Of a DNA stretch of 64,000 nt, positions 42,902 to 53,822 are shown in pieces; position 1 is the stretch's first letter, and every line of letters starts with the position of its first letter. The position numbers and the translations under genes were made by a program. Source of the DNA: Pseudomonas mediterranea CFBP 5447 (lineage in GTDB: Bacteria > Pseudomonadota > Gammaproteobacteria > Pseudomonadales > Pseudomonadaceae); contig NZ_KN322983.1 in the NCBI RefSeq assembly GCF_000774145.1, positions 186,001 through 250,000 of the forward strand. The letters are read 5' to 3'. The notes beneath the pieces were generated by a model. The model had not been told where the DNA came from. It was given only the letters and a program-made list of their open reading frames with translations, and searched no databases.

Positions 42902-44644
42902 TTGACTGCGACGACCATCAACAGCCTGTTCTTGATCGGCGCGTTGCTGGTGGGTGCGAGCATCCTGGTCAGTTCTCTTTCTTCCCGACTGGGCATCCCG
43001 ATCCTGGTGATCATCCTGGCCGTGGGCATGGTCGCCGGCGTCGATGGGGCCGGTATTCTTTTCGACAACTACGCCACGGCCTATCTGGTCGGTAACCTCG
43101 CGCTGGCCGTCATTCTGTTGGACGGTGGATTGCGTACGCGGGTCTCGAGTTTCCGAGTGGCCTTGTGGCCGGCGCTGTCGCTGGCAACGGTCGGAGTGTT
43201 GATCACCACCGGATTGACCGGTCTGGCGGCGGCGTGGCTGTTCAATCTGAATTTGATCCAGGGCCTGCTGATCGGCGCCATTGTCGGCTCGACCGATGCC
43301 GCGGCGGTGTTCTCGCTGCTGGGCGGCAAAGGCCTGAACGAGCGGGTCAGCGCCAGCCTCGAGATCGAGTCCGGCAGCAACGACCCCATGGCGGTGTTCC
43401 TGACCGTGACCCTGATCGGCATGCTCGCCAGCGGCCAGACCGACCTGGAATGGAGCCTGGTGGGGCATCTGGTGCGTGAGTTCGGCATCGGTGCGGTGCT
43501 CGGCCTGGGCGGCGGCTGGCTGATGTTGCAACTGGTCAACCGGATCAACCTGGCCAACGGCCTTTACCCGATTCTCGTCATCAGCGGCGGCCTGGCCGTG
43601 TTCGCCCTGACCAACGCCCTGCACGGCAGTGGCTTCCTGGCGGTGTACCTGTGCGGCCTGGTCATCGGCAATCGCCCGGTGCGCAGCCGCCACGGCATCC
43701 TGCACATGCTCGACGGCATGGCCTGGCTGGCACAGATCGGCATGTTCCTGGTGCTGGGTCTGCTGGTGACGCCCCACGACCTGTTGCCGATCGCCCTGCC
43801 CGCCCTGGGCCTGGCGTTGTGGATGATCCTGTTCGCACGGCCGCTGTCGGTCATCGTCGGCCTGCTGCCCTTCAAGGCCTTCCATGGTCGCGAGAAAGCC
43901 TTCATCTCCTGGGTCGGCCTGCGTGGCGCGGTGCCGATCATCCTGGCGGTGTTCCCGCTGATGGCCGGCCTGCCCCATGCCCAGCTCTATTTCAACCTGG
44001 CGTTCTTTATCGTGCTGGTATCGCTGCTGGTCCAGGGCACGAGCCTGCCCTGGGTCGCCAAGTTGCTGCACGTCACGGTCCCGCCGGAACCCTTGCCGAT
44101 CTCACGGGCGGCGCTGGAGGTACATGTCACCAGCGAGTGGGAGCTGTTCATCTATCGCCTCGGGGCGGAAAAATGGTGCATCGGCTCGCCCCTGCGGGAC
44201 CTGAAAATGCCCGATGGCACCCGTATCGCGGCGCTGTTTCGTGGCCAGCAACTGCTCCATCCGTCGGGTAGTACGGTGCTGGAAACCGACGATCTGCTCT
44301 GCGTGATCGGTCATGAACATGACCTGCCGGCCCTTGGAAAACTCTTCAGCCAGGCGCCGCAACGGGGCCTGGATCTGCGCTTCTTCGGTGACTTCGTACT
44401 CGAAGGAGACGCCCAGCTGGCCGCGGTTGCCGCCCTGTACGGCCTGAAGCTGGACGGCATCGATCCGGACATGTCCCTGGGCCGCTTCATTGCCCAGAAA
44501 GTCGGTGGCGCGCCGGTGGTCGGCGACCAGGTGGACTGGAACAACACCTTGTGGACCGTCGCGGCCATGGACGGGAACAAGATCGGCAAAGTGGGCGTCA
44601 GATTCCCCGAAGGAAGTCGCCCGGGTCCCGGCTTGTTCCTCTAA
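42902..44644 (+). CDS. nhaP2: Potassium/proton antiporter (CPA1, CvrA/NhaP2-like)
   Basis: This 580-residue inner-membrane antiporter has about 12 hydrophobic segments in the first 390 residues, with [23 protein letters not shown] and [13 protein letters not shown] (the CPA1 acidic ion-binding region). These are followed by a TrkA_C domain (about 400-480) and a CorC_HlyC domain to the end (for example [14 protein letters not shown]). This three-part build is that of K+/H+ CvrA/NhaP2. I chose the TTG at 42902 (GGAG 9 bases upstream) because homologues begin [16 protein letters not shown] there; the earlier ATG at 42857 adds 15 non-family residues. The syntenic gene is PA5021. Confidence 0.9.
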   Translation: MTATTINSLFLIGALLVGASILVSSLSSRLGIPILVIILAVGMVAGVDGAGILFDNYATAYLVGNLALAVILLDGGLRTRVSSFRVALWPALSLATVGVLITTGLTGLAAAWLFNLNLIQGLLIGAIVGSTDAAAVFSLLGGKGLNERVSASLEIESGSNDPMAVFLTVTLIGMLASGQTDLEWSLVGHLVREFGIGAVLGLGGGWLMLQLVNRINLANGLYPILVISGGLAVFALTNALHGSGFLAVYLCGLVIGNRPVRSRHGILHMLDGMAWLAQIGMFLVLGLLVTPHDLLPIALPALGLALWMILFARPLSVIVGLLPFKAFHGREKAFISWVGLRGAVPIILAVFPLMAGLPHAQLYFNLAFFIVLVSLLVQGTSLPWVAKLLHVTVPPEPLPISRAALEVHVTSEWELFIYRLGAEKWCIGSPLRDLKMPDGTRIAALFRGQQLLHPSGSTVLETDDLLCVIGHEHDLPALGKLFSQAPQRGLDLRFFGDFVLEGDAQLAAVAALYGLKLDGIDPDMSLGRFIAQKVGGAPVVGDQVDWNNTLWTVAAMDGNKIGKVGVRFPEGSRPGPGLFL

Positions 44645-44680
44645 ACTGCTCCCATTCTTCAATTTGCTCGTCCGGTCTCT

Positions 44681-47600
44681 ATGCCTACCCTGCGCTCTTT
44701 CTTCGCCATCGCCCTGCTGGGCCTGAGTCTTTCCGTCTCCACGCTGCACGCTGCCGAACCGCCCACCAGCGACTCGGTGCAGGCCAGCCTGGACAAGATT
44801 GCCGACCGCAAGCTGCCGGAAGCCGACCAGAAAGCCTTGCAAGCCGTATTGCAGGACACCCTGGCCCAGCTCGCCAGCAAGGCCGACTACGAACGCAAGC
44901 TGCTCGCCCTCAAGCAACAGTTGGCCAGCGCACCGAAACAGAACATCGAAAACCAGCGTGAACTGGCGCGGCTCAAGAACACCGCCGTGGTCCCCGTGGC
45001 GCAGCGCTATGCCAACCTGCCGATTCCCCAGCTCGAGCAAATGCTGACGGAGCGCTCCACCCAGCAGGGCGACCTGCAAAAAGCCCTCGCCGATGCCAAC
45101 AGCCTGATCATCACCGCCCAGACCCGCCCCGAGCGCGCCCAGGCCGAAATCGCCAGCAGCCAGACCCGCATCCAGCAGATCAACAACATCCTCAAGGCCG
45201 GCAGGGACGCCGGCAAGACCCTCAGCGCCGAACAACGCGACCAGTTCAACGCCGAACTGGCGGCCCTCAACGCGCTGATTCCGTTGCGTCGCCAGGAACT
45301 GGCCGGCAACAGCCAACTGCAGGACCTGGGCAATGGCCAGCACGACCTGTTGATGGAAAAGATCGCCCGCATGGAGCAGGAAATCCAGGACCTGCAGAAC
45401 CTGATCAACCAGAAGCGCCTGGCCCAATCCCAGGAGACGGTGACCCAGCAGTCCATCGAAGCCCAGAAGGCCGGCAGCAGCAGCCTGCTGGCAACCGAAA
45501 GCGCGACTAACCTGAAGCTCTCCGACTACCTGCTCAAGAGTACCGACCGCCTCAACGAGGTGACCCAGCAGAACCTGCAGACCAAACAGTTGCTGGACAG
45601 CGTCACCCAGACCGACGCGGCCCTGGACGAACAGATCAGTGTGCTCAAAGGCAGCCTGTTGCTCTCCAAGATCCTCTACAAGCAGCGCCAGACCCTGCCG
45701 CGCCTGAAACTGGACCAGAACCTCGCCGACCAGATCGCCGACATCCGCTTGTACCAGTTCGAAGTCAGCCAGCAACGGGAGCTGCTGAACAATCCGAGCG
45801 CCTACGTGGACAGCCTGTTGGCGTCCCAACCGTCGGAGCAAGTCACGCCGCAATTGCGCAAGACCCTGCTGGACCTGGCCCTGACCCGCATCGACCTGCT
45901 GGAACGCCTGAGCCGCGAATTGAGTGCGGTGCTCAACGAATCCATCACGCTGCAGCTCAACCAGAAGCAATTGCTCAGCACCGCACAAAACCTGCGGGCG
46001 ACGCTCGAAGAACAGATGTTCTGGATTCCCAGCAACAAGCCGCTGGATTTCGAATGGATGCGCGGCGTGCCGACGCGCCTGGAAAAGCAGGTCGACTCAT
46101 TACCCTGGACATCGAGCCTCAGCGAACTGGCCGACGGCCTGACACAGCGGCCGCTGCTGTTCCTGCCCTTGGCCTTGCTGATCGGGGCGCTGCTGTGGCG
46201 ACGCAAGCATCTCTATGCCCGCTTGAACAAGGTTCACCAGGACGTCGGCCACTTCAAGCGCGACAGCCAATGGCACACGCCCCAGGCGATCCTGATCAAC
46301 ATCCTGCTGGCGATGCCGGTCGCCCTGGGGCTGGCACTGTGCGGCCTTGCCTTGCAGATCGATGCCCGCGGCCAGAACGCCAACCTTGGCGCAGCCCTGT
46401 TGCAGATCGGCCAGGCCTGGCTGGTGTTCTATACCGCCTATCGCATCCTGGCACCCGGCGGCGTGGCCGAGTTGCACTTCCGCTGGGAGAAACCGCAGGT
46501 CGAATTCCTCCAGGGCTGGATCCGTCGACTCGGGCTGGTGGTACTGGCGCTGGTCGCCGTGGTGGCGGTAGCCGAGTTGCAGCCTTCGACACTGGCCGAT
46601 GACGTACTGGGCATGCCCGTGGTCCTGACCTGCTACGCCTTGATGGCCTGGTTGCTCAGCCGCCTGCTGCTCAGCAGCCCGACACACCGCAACGCCTCCC
46701 TGTTCCGCAGGGCCGTCGGGGTGATCTTCACCGCACTGCCCATCGCATTGTTCGTGGCGGTGTGCTTCGGCTACTACTACACCGCGCTGAAGCTCAGCGA
46801 CCGGCTGATCAATACCCTGTACCTGCTGATGTTCTGGCTGGTGATCGAGGCCACCTTCGTACGCGGCCTGTCGGTAGCGGCCCGACGGCTGGCCTACCAG
46901 CGCGCCCTGGCCAAGCGCCAGGCGGCCAAGGAAGCCGGCGATGGCGAAGCCGTGGTCGAGGAGCCGACCCTGGACATCGAGAAGGTCAACGAACAGTCCC
47001 TGCGCCTGATTCGCCTGGCCCTGCTGGGCGGCTTCATCGCCGCGCTGTACTGGGTCTGGTCGGACCTGATCAGCGTGTTCTCGTACCTGGACAACATCAC
47101 CCTCTACGAATACACCAGCGGCACCGGCGTCAACATGAGCATGGTGCCCATCAGCATCGGCGACTTGCTCGGCGCGCTGATCATCATCGGCATCACCTTC
47201 GCCCTGGCGCGCAACCTGCCCGGCTTGCTGGAAGTGTTCGTGCTGTCGAAGCTGAACCTGGCCCAGGGCAGCGCCTACGCCACCACCACGTTGCTGTCCT
47301 ACGTGATCGCCGGCGTCGGCTTCGTCACCACCTTGTCCACCCTGGGCGTGAGCTGGGACAAGTTGCAATGGTTGGTGGCTGCGCTATCGGTGGGCCTGGG
47401 CTTCGGCATGCAGGAGATCTTCGCCAACTTCATTTCCGGGATCATGATCCTGTTCGAGCGCCCGGTACGGATTGGCGACACCATCACCATCGGCAACCTG
47501 TCGGGCACGGTCAGCAAGATCCGCATCCGTGCGACCACCATCACCGACTTCGACCGCAAGGACATCATCGTCCCGAACAAGACCTTCATTACCGGGCAGT

Positions 47601-48043
47601 TGATCAATTGGTCGTTGACCGACACGGTCACCCGGGTAACCCTGAAACTGGGCGTGGACTACGGCTCGGACCTGGATCGGGTCCGGGAACTGCTGCTCAA
47701 GGCTGCCCGCGACAACCCGCGGGTACTGAAGGAACCGGAACCGATCGTGTACTTCCTGAACTTCGGCGAGAGTACCCTGGACCACGAGTTGCGCATGCAT
47801 GTGCGCGATCTCGGCGACCGTAACCCGGTGCTGGACGAGATCAACCGCTTCATCAACCGTGAGTTCAAGAAGGAGCACATCAACATCTCCTTCCGGCAGA
47901 TGGAAATCTACCTGAAGAACCTCAGCGGCCAGGAATACAAGCTGGTGCCCGCCGAGCCCGAGAAGAAAACCATCACGCCCGTGCCCTCGACCGTAGCCAG
48001 CATCAAGCCGGTGCCAGAGCCGCCGCAAGACACACTCGACTGA
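44681..48043 (+). CDS. mscK: Mechanosensitive channel MscK/KefA-type
   Basis: This 1120-residue inner-membrane channel has a signal peptide (cleavage near LHAAEPP), a periplasmic region of about 450 residues rich in coiled coil (many Gln/Leu heptads), about 11 membrane segments from residue 490, and the C-terminal MscS domain with the pore-lining helix and FGMQEIFANFISGIMILFE plus GTVSKIRIRATTI. It opens under hypo-osmotic stress and releases solutes; MscK is also affected by external K+. It follows the K+/H+ antiporter gene by 36 bases, a sensible pairing for ion and turgor control. Confidence 0.95.
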   Translation: MPTLRSFFAIALLGLSLSVSTLHAAEPPTSDSVQASLDKIADRKLPEADQKALQAVLQDTLAQLASKADYERKLLALKQQLASAPKQNIENQRELARLKNTAVVPVAQRYANLPIPQLEQMLTERSTQQGDLQKALADANSLIITAQTRPERAQAEIASSQTRIQQINNILKAGRDAGKTLSAEQRDQFNAELAALNALIPLRRQELAGNSQLQDLGNGQHDLLMEKIARMEQEIQDLQNLINQKRLAQSQETVTQQSIEAQKAGSSSLLATESATNLKLSDYLLKSTDRLNEVTQQNLQTKQLLDSVTQTDAALDEQISVLKGSLLLSKILYKQRQTLPRLKLDQNLADQIADIRLYQFEVSQQRELLNNPSAYVDSLLASQPSEQVTPQLRKTLLDLALTRIDLLERLSRELSAVLNESITLQLNQKQLLSTAQNLRATLEEQMFWIPSNKPLDFEWMRGVPTRLEKQVDSLPWTSSLSELADGLTQRPLLFLPLALLIGALLWRRKHLYARLNKVHQDVGHFKRDSQWHTPQAILINILLAMPVALGLALCGLALQIDARGQNANLGAALLQIGQAWLVFYTAYRILAPGGVAELHFRWEKPQVEFLQGWIRRLGLVVLALVAVVAVAELQPSTLADDVLGMPVVLTCYALMAWLLSRLLLSSPTHRNASLFRRAVGVIFTALPIALFVAVCFGYYYTALKLSDRLINTLYLLMFWLVIEATFVRGLSVAARRLAYQRALAKRQAAKEAGDGEAVVEEPTLDIEKVNEQSLRLIRLALLGGFIAALYWVWSDLISVFSYLDNITLYEYTSGTGVNMSMVPISIGDLLGALIIIGITFALARNLPGLLEVFVLSKLNLAQGSAYATTTLLSYVIAGVGFVTTLSTLGVSWDKLQWLVAALSVGLGFGMQEIFANFISGIMILFERPVRIGDTITIGNLSGTVSKIRIRATTITDFDRKDIIVPNKTFITGQLINWSLTDTVTRVTLKLGVDYGSDLDRVRELLLKAARDNPRVLKEPEPIVYFLNFGESTLDHELRMHVRDLGDRNPVLDEINRFINREFKKEHINISFRQMEIYLKNLSGQEYKLVPAEPEKKTITPVPSTVASIKPVPEPPQDTLD

Positions 48044-49543
<1,500 letters not shown>

Positions 49544-49565
49544 GACGCATTGGACGATGAATGCC

Positions 49566-49665
49566 CTGTGGCGAAGGAGCTTGCTCCCGCTCGAGTGCGT
49601 AGCGCTCGCGTCAAAAAGCTTGGGTCTGCTGCGCAGCCCAGCGGGAGCAAGCTCCCTCGCCACAA
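49566..49665. repeat. REPIN (GTGGCGAAGGAGCTTGCTCCCGCT class)
   Basis: The left arm GTGGCGAAGGAGCTTGCTCC and right arm GGGAGCAAGCTCCCTCGCCAC are separated by a spacer with inner repeats (GAGTGCGTAGCGCTC and CTGCTGCGCAGC). Confidence 0.85.
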
Positions 49666-49708
49666 AAGCTGTGCCCGGTTTTATTCTTGGCTGACCGGCA
49701 TTATCCAC

Positions 49709-49987
49709 TCACCCAACCTTGTCGTTCCCCTGCTCGGGCGTCTCGATTCCCGGCTCTGTCTCGGAGACATCCTTGTCAGCCGGTTTGGTCGGCGTTTTTT
49801 TCTCGGGGTAGCCGGGCAGGCCGCGGGCGTCTTCCGGGGTCAGTTCGTCTCGTTCGTGGCGGCGATCGGTTGCGTAGGCGGGAGCGGCATTCGGGTCTTC
49901 GTCGCGACCGGCGGTGCCGAGCACCCAGCCGTCGTCGTTGGGGTTGTCCTGCGGTGCGCGCGTGACAGGTTCTCGAGGATGGCTCAT
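49709..49987 (-). CDS. Small hydrophilic protein of unknown function
   Basis: This 92-residue protein is very polar, rich in Asp, Glu, Pro and Lys, with no membrane segment, and probably disordered. Segments include NPNDDGWVLGTAGRDEDP and LTPEDARGLPGYPEKK. A strong AGGAGG lies 5 bases before the ATG, the best argument that it is translated. Similar short acidic proteins are conserved in pseudomonads without an assigned role. It lies convergent with selO and divergent from trxC. Confidence 0.75.
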   Translation of the reverse strand: MSHPREPVTRAPQDNPNDDGWVLGTAGRDEDPNAAPAYATDRRHERDELTPEDARGLPGYPEKKTPTKPADKDVSETEPGIETPEQGNDKVG

Positions 49988-50133
49988 GGGACCTCCTGGG
50001 GTTGCGAACAGATGCGTTGTGGTTTTTTGAGGTCATCTGAGGGCGTCAGTGCGGCGCATCTGATGAATGGCAGCCTTGATAAACCGCCTCGCCGACACCA
50101 GATCAGCGTCATGACTGTCTTCTGGAGCCCACC

Positions 50134-50568
50134 ATGCCTGACCCGATGCTGATTCCCTGCCCCCATTGCAACGGGCTCAATCGCCTGGCTGCCGAACGTC
50201 TGGGCGACCAGCCCAAGTGCGGGCGCTGCAAGGCCCCGGTGCTATTGGACAAACCGTTCGAACTGAAACAGGGCGACTATGCCAGCCAGATCAAAGGCGA
50301 CCTGCCGTTGTTGGTGGATGTCTGGGCGGACTGGTGCGGGCCCTGCAAATCCTTTGCGCCGGTATTCGAACAGGCTGCCACGCAACTGACCGGCAAATGC
50401 CGCCTGGCTAAACTCGACAGCGAAGCCAATCAGCAGTTGTCGGCACAACTGGGGATTCGTTCGATTCCCAGCCTGATCCTGTTCAGGAACGGCAAGGAGG
50501 TCGCGCGCCAGAGCGGCGCGTTGCCCTTGCCGCAGTTGATGAGCTGGTTGCGCAGCCAGGGCATTTGA
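50134..50568 (+). CDS. trxC: Thioredoxin 2 (zinc-containing)
   Basis: This 144-residue protein has an N-terminal zinc-binding module, IPCPHCNGLNRL with PKCGRCKAPVL (two CxxC pairs), followed by a thioredoxin domain with the active site WADWCGPCKSF and the cis-Pro loop IRSIPSLILF. It reduces disulfides in the cytoplasm and is typically induced by oxidative stress. Two starts are possible (MPDP or MLIPCPHC, four codons later); the first has GGAG at good spacing. Confidence 0.94.
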   Translation: MPDPMLIPCPHCNGLNRLAAERLGDQPKCGRCKAPVLLDKPFELKQGDYASQIKGDLPLLVDVWADWCGPCKSFAPVFEQAATQLTGKCRLAKLDSEANQQLSAQLGIRSIPSLILFRNGKEVARQSGALPLPQLMSWLRSQGI

Positions 50569-50579
50569 ACCCCCTTCAC

Positions 50580-50668
50580 TGTGGGAGCGAGCCTGCTCGC
50601 GATGCGCAAGCACATTCAACATCGAGGTGCCTGTCAGTCCGCTATCGCGAGCAGGCTCGCTCCCACAT
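50580..50668. repeat. REPIN after trxC
   Basis: GTGGGAGCGAGCCTGCTCGCG and its exact inverse are separated by about 45 bases, between convergent trxC and the parA-like gene. Confidence 0.85.
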
Positions 50669-50688
50669 GGGCGGCAGAGGCCTGTTGA

Positions 50689-51459
50689 TCAGGCGTTTTC
50701 CAGCAACCCGTGCAATTCCACGAACTGCTGGGTCAGCTTGTGCCGTGCGTCCAGATGAATCAGCGGCAGGCTGGCCTGGTGGGACTCGCGCATGCGCACC
50801 GAACTGCTCAGGTACACCGGCAGTACCGGCAAGCCCTCGGCGATCAGTTCGTCGAGCATCTGTTGCGGCAGGCTGGCCCGGGCCTGGAACTGGTTGACCA
50901 CGATGCCTTCGATCTCCAGGCCGTCGTTATGGTCCTCCTTGAGCTCTTCGATTTCCGCCAACAGGCCATACAACGCCTGACGGGAAAAACTGTCGCAATC
51001 GAAAGGGATCAATACGCGATCTGCCGCAATCAACGCTGAAACCGCGTAAAAATTCAGGGCCGGCGGGGTATCCAGGTAAATCCGGTCGTAGTCCTCGTCC
51101 AACTCTTCGAGCAATTTGCGCAGCTTGTTGATCTTGTGCTTCGCCTCAAGCTTGGGCTGCAAATCCGTCAGTTCGGCGGTGGCGGTGATGACATGCAGGT
51201 TATCGAACGGCGTTTCGTAGATATCGACCTTGTTCTTCTTTGAAAAGGGTCCGGACGACAAGGTCTGCTTGAAGAAATCGGCAATGCCCATCGGGATATC
51301 GTCGCCGGTGAGGCCGGTCAGGTATTGGGTGGAATTGGCCTGTGCATCCAGGTCCACCAACAACGTGCGATACCCTTCGCTGGCGCTGACCGCCGCCAGA
51401 TTGCAGGCGATGCTGGACTTGCCCACGCCACCTTTCTGATTGAATACCACGCGCCGCAT
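50689..51459 (-). CDS. ParA-family ATPase (PA5028-like)
   Basis: This 256-residue protein begins MRRVVFNQKGGVGKSSIACN, a deviant Walker A of the ParA/MinD class, with TLLVDLDAQANSTQYL (A') and IYLDTPPALNFYAV (Walker B) following. No parB-like gene is adjacent, so it is an orphan. Such proteins position cellular cargo; the cargo here is unknown. The ATG at 51459 has GGAGG 8 bases upstream; a longer in-frame start is unlikely. It is divergent from the aryl polyene operon across 347 bases. Confidence 0.9.
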   Translation of the reverse strand: MRRVVFNQKGGVGKSSIACNLAAVSASEGYRTLLVDLDAQANSTQYLTGLTGDDIPMGIADFFKQTLSSGPFSKKNKVDIYETPFDNLHVITATAELTDLQPKLEAKHKINKLRKLLEELDEDYDRIYLDTPPALNFYAVSALIAADRVLIPFDCDSFSRQALYGLLAEIEELKEDHNDGLEIEGIVVNQFQARASLPQQMLDELIAEGLPVLPVYLSSSVRMRESHQASLPLIHLDARHKLTQQFVELHGLLENA

Positions 51460-51806
51460 GTCAAAACCTCCGTGTATCAAAGATTCCCGAGTGTAGTAGG
51501 CGATGACACCGCTTCGCTACCTTCAGCATGGGTGGACTACAGCGTTAGTGGCTTTTTCCGGTCACTAAGCGTCAATCCGCTCCAAGGATGACAGAAGCAT
51601 CTGACAGACAGGCTCGACATAATCGCGATAATGAGACGCCCGAGCCGTGACGAACCCATCATCAGGTTTTCCCGCTTATATGTAACCATTGTTTGCTACA
51701 AGCCAACGGCACCGGGATAATGCGCGCCATTTGGGTCGCAAGACCATGCTGGGTTGGACGCGGGTCAACCACTGAACCGTGACAATAAGAAGCCCGCAGG
51801 GGTGGG
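51460..51806. other. parA-like / aryl polyene operon intergenic region
   Basis: This 347-base gap lies between divergent genes. It contains a candidate sigma-70 promoter for the pigment operon (listed separately). No REP, no gene and no clear operator palindrome were seen. Confidence 0.5.
51693..51721 (+). promoter_or_regulatory. Candidate sigma-70 promoter of the aryl polyene operon
   Basis: TTGCTA, 17-base spacer, GATAAT. Matches to consensus are 4/6 and 5/6 with ideal spacing. It lies about 85 bases upstream of the first gene of the operon. Confidence 0.5.
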
Positions 51807-52535
51807 ATGAATCTTTTGATCAAATTCAATATCGCCCAATGGCGCGCATGGGCCCCTGGGCTCGAAAGCGTGGACGACTGGCAGGCGTGGAGCCGACAGC
51901 CGGTGATATTGCCCGTCAACGACGCCGCCCCTGATGTTTCGTTCCTGCCGGCCATGCAGCGCCGTCGTCTCAGCCGCCTGGCGCGGATGGCCTTCAGTGT
52001 CGGCTGGCCCCTGGCCGAAGGCCGGCCGGACCTGCCGTTGGTCTTTATTTCCCGCCACGGGGAAACCCCGCGCACCTTCGAGATTCTCAAGGACCTGGCA
52101 GCCGACCAACCGTTGTCGCCCACCCAGTTCAGCCTGTCGGTGCACAACGCAGTGATCGGCCTGTGGTCGATCATGCGCAACGAAACCAGCGAGATGACCG
52201 CCCTGGCCGCCACAGGCGATGGGCTGGAACATGGCGTTCTGGAAGCTGCCGCGCTGTTGAATGAGGGCGCGCCGGCGGTGCTGCTGGTCATCACCGAAGA
52301 ACAACCACCCCAGGTCTATGCACCTTGGGTCGACGACGTGCCGTTTCCCTATGCGATAGGGCTGCTGCTGACTCCGGGCGACGACTGGCAACTGGCCTTG
52401 TCCACCCCACAGGCTCAACCGTCGGGCAGCGACTGGCCCCATGCCCTGGACCTGCTGCGCACGCTGCTGAACAACGAAACCACCTGCCAACATGCCTGGA
52501 AGAATCGCGTATGGACCTGGCAACGCAACCGGTGA
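51807..52535 (+). CDS. Beta-ketoacyl synthase N-terminal-like protein of aryl polyene cluster (ApeC-like)
   Basis: This 242-residue protein fits the short ketoacyl-synthase-like family (Ketoacyl-synt_2): RRRLSRLARMAFSVGWPLAE and VFISRHGETPRTFEIL, then QPLSPTQFSLSVHNAVIGLW. It covers only the N-terminal half of a ketosynthase and has no catalytic Cys at the usual place, so it is probably a non-catalytic partner, like a chain-length factor, for a full ketosynthase encoded further right. It is the first gene of the aryl polyene operon. GGGGTGGG precedes the ATG. Its last 25 bases overlap the next gene. Confidence 0.8.
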   Translation: MNLLIKFNIAQWRAWAPGLESVDDWQAWSRQPVILPVNDAAPDVSFLPAMQRRRLSRLARMAFSVGWPLAEGRPDLPLVFISRHGETPRTFEILKDLAADQPLSPTQFSLSVHNAVIGLWSIMRNETSEMTALAATGDGLEHGVLEAAALLNEGAPAVLLVITEEQPPQVYAPWVDDVPFPYAIGLLLTPGDDWQLALSTPQAQPSGSDWPHALDLLRTLLNNETTCQHAWKNRVWTWQRNR

Positions 52536-53320
52536 CAAGCAAGCATCGCGACGCCTATTACTGGCGCCTGTTCGCGACCGCGGCAAGCTTCGCCCTGTTC
52601 GGGCTGGGCGGGCTGTGCCTGCGGTTGCTGGTGTTTCCGCTGCTGGCCTGGTGGCCCGGCGATCCCGAGGCCCATCGGCAACGGGCCCGGCGCACGGTTG
52701 GGCGGCTGTTCTGGTTCTTCATCCGGTTCATGGCCCGCACCGGCGTGCTCACCTATCAGATCGACGGCGCAGAAAAACTTGGCCGTCCCGGACAAATGAT
52801 CATCGCCAATCATCCGTCGCTGATCGACGTGGTCTTTCTGATCGGGTTGGTGCGCGATGCCAACTGCGTGGTCAAGCAAAGCCTCTGGGACAACCCCTTC
52901 ACCCGCGGCCCGTTGCGCTCGACCCAATACATCAGCAACGACGGCAGCATGGACATGCTCGACGCCGCCAGCGACGCCCTGAAAGATGGCCAGGCCCTGA
53001 TTGTGTTCCCCGAGGGTACGCGCACCCAGCCAGGCCAGGCGCCGGCCTTTCATCGGGGCGCCGCGGCCATTGCCCTGCGGGGTGCGAAAATCCTCACGCC
53101 CGTGACCATCAAGGTCAGCCCGACCACCCTGACCAAGGCCGAACCCTGGTACCGCATTCCCCAACGGCGCGTGCACTTCAGTTTCCATGTGGGGGCCGAT
53201 ATAGATCCAGGGGCGTTCGCCACGCTCGGCCCGCCGCCCCTTGCTTCGCGCAGGCTCAACGACTTTTTGCATCACTATTTCATCAAGGAGCTCGCCGAAG
53301 ATGAGCGATCTGCACCGTGA
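52511..53320 (+). CDS. 1-acyl-glycerol-3-phosphate acyltransferase-like protein (ApeD-like)
   Basis: This 269-residue membrane-associated acyltransferase has one or two hydrophobic segments near residues 20-48. The PlsC motifs are intact: ANHPSLIDVVF (HX4D) and IVFPEGTRTQPGQ (FPEGTR). In aryl polyene clusters this enzyme is thought to help join the aryl polyene acyl chain to a lipid; the acceptor is not known from sequence. The ATG at 52511 (GGAAG upstream) lies inside the previous gene, and the end overlaps the next gene by 20 bases. Confidence 0.88.
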   Translation: MDLATQPVTSKHRDAYYWRLFATAASFALFGLGGLCLRLLVFPLLAWWPGDPEAHRQRARRTVGRLFWFFIRFMARTGVLTYQIDGAEKLGRPGQMIIANHPSLIDVVFLIGLVRDANCVVKQSLWDNPFTRGPLRSTQYISNDGSMDMLDAASDALKDGQALIVFPEGTRTQPGQAPAFHRGAAAIALRGAKILTPVTIKVSPTTLTKAEPWYRIPQRRVHFSFHVGADIDPGAFATLGPPPLASRRLNDFLHHYFIKELAEDERSAP

Positions 53321-53558
53321 CATCAAACAGCTGATCATCGACGCCCTCGGCCTGGAGGATATCGAGGTCGACGACATCGGTGACCACCAGACCCTGTTCG
53401 GCGAAGGCCTGGGCCTGGATTCTGTGGATGCCCTGGAGCTTGGCCTGGCCATTCAGAAACAGTACGGCATCAAGATAGATGCCGACGCCAAGGACACCCG
53501 CAACCATTTCAGCAATGTGGCAAGCCTTGCGGCCTTCGTCACTGCAAAACGCGCTTGA
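53301..53558 (+). CDS. Acyl carrier protein 1 (ApeE-like)
   Basis: This 85-residue carrier protein has the phosphopantetheine attachment Ser in GLDSVDALELGLAI. It begins MSDLHRDIKQLIIDALGLED. Aryl polyene clusters encode two carrier proteins; one carries the starter and growing chain. The start overlaps the acyltransferase gene by 20 bases. It needs a phosphopantetheinyl transferase not seen in this window. Confidence 0.92.
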   Translation: MSDLHRDIKQLIIDALGLEDIEVDDIGDHQTLFGEGLGLDSVDALELGLAIQKQYGIKIDADAKDTRNHFSNVASLAAFVTAKRA

Positions 53559-53567
53559 GACCGGACC

Positions 53568-53822
53568 ATGCAAACTCGTGACGACATTTTCAACACCCTG
53601 CGCGATGCCCTGGTTGAGCTTTTCGAACTGGACCCTGAGCGCGTGACGCTGGAATCGAACTTGTATCAGGACCTGGAAATCGACAGCATCGACGCGGTCG
53701 ATCTGATCGACCACATCAAGCGCCAGACCGGCAAGAAAATCGCGGCTGAAGAATTCAAGTCCGTACGCACCGTCAACGACGTGGTCGAGGCGGTCTATCG
53801 ACTGGTCCAACCGGCCGCATGA
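53568..53822 (+). CDS. Acyl carrier protein 2 (ApeF-like)
   Basis: This 84-residue second carrier protein has the attachment Ser in LEIDSIDAVDLIDHI. The DSIDAVDL form differs from the DSVDALEL of the first, so the two probably have separate roles. The stop overlaps the next start (ATGA). It lies 9 bases after the first carrier gene. Confidence 0.92.
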   Translation: MQTRDDIFNTLRDALVELFELDPERVTLESNLYQDLEIDSIDAVDLIDHIKRQTGKKIAAEEFKSVRTVNDVVEAVYRLVQPAA

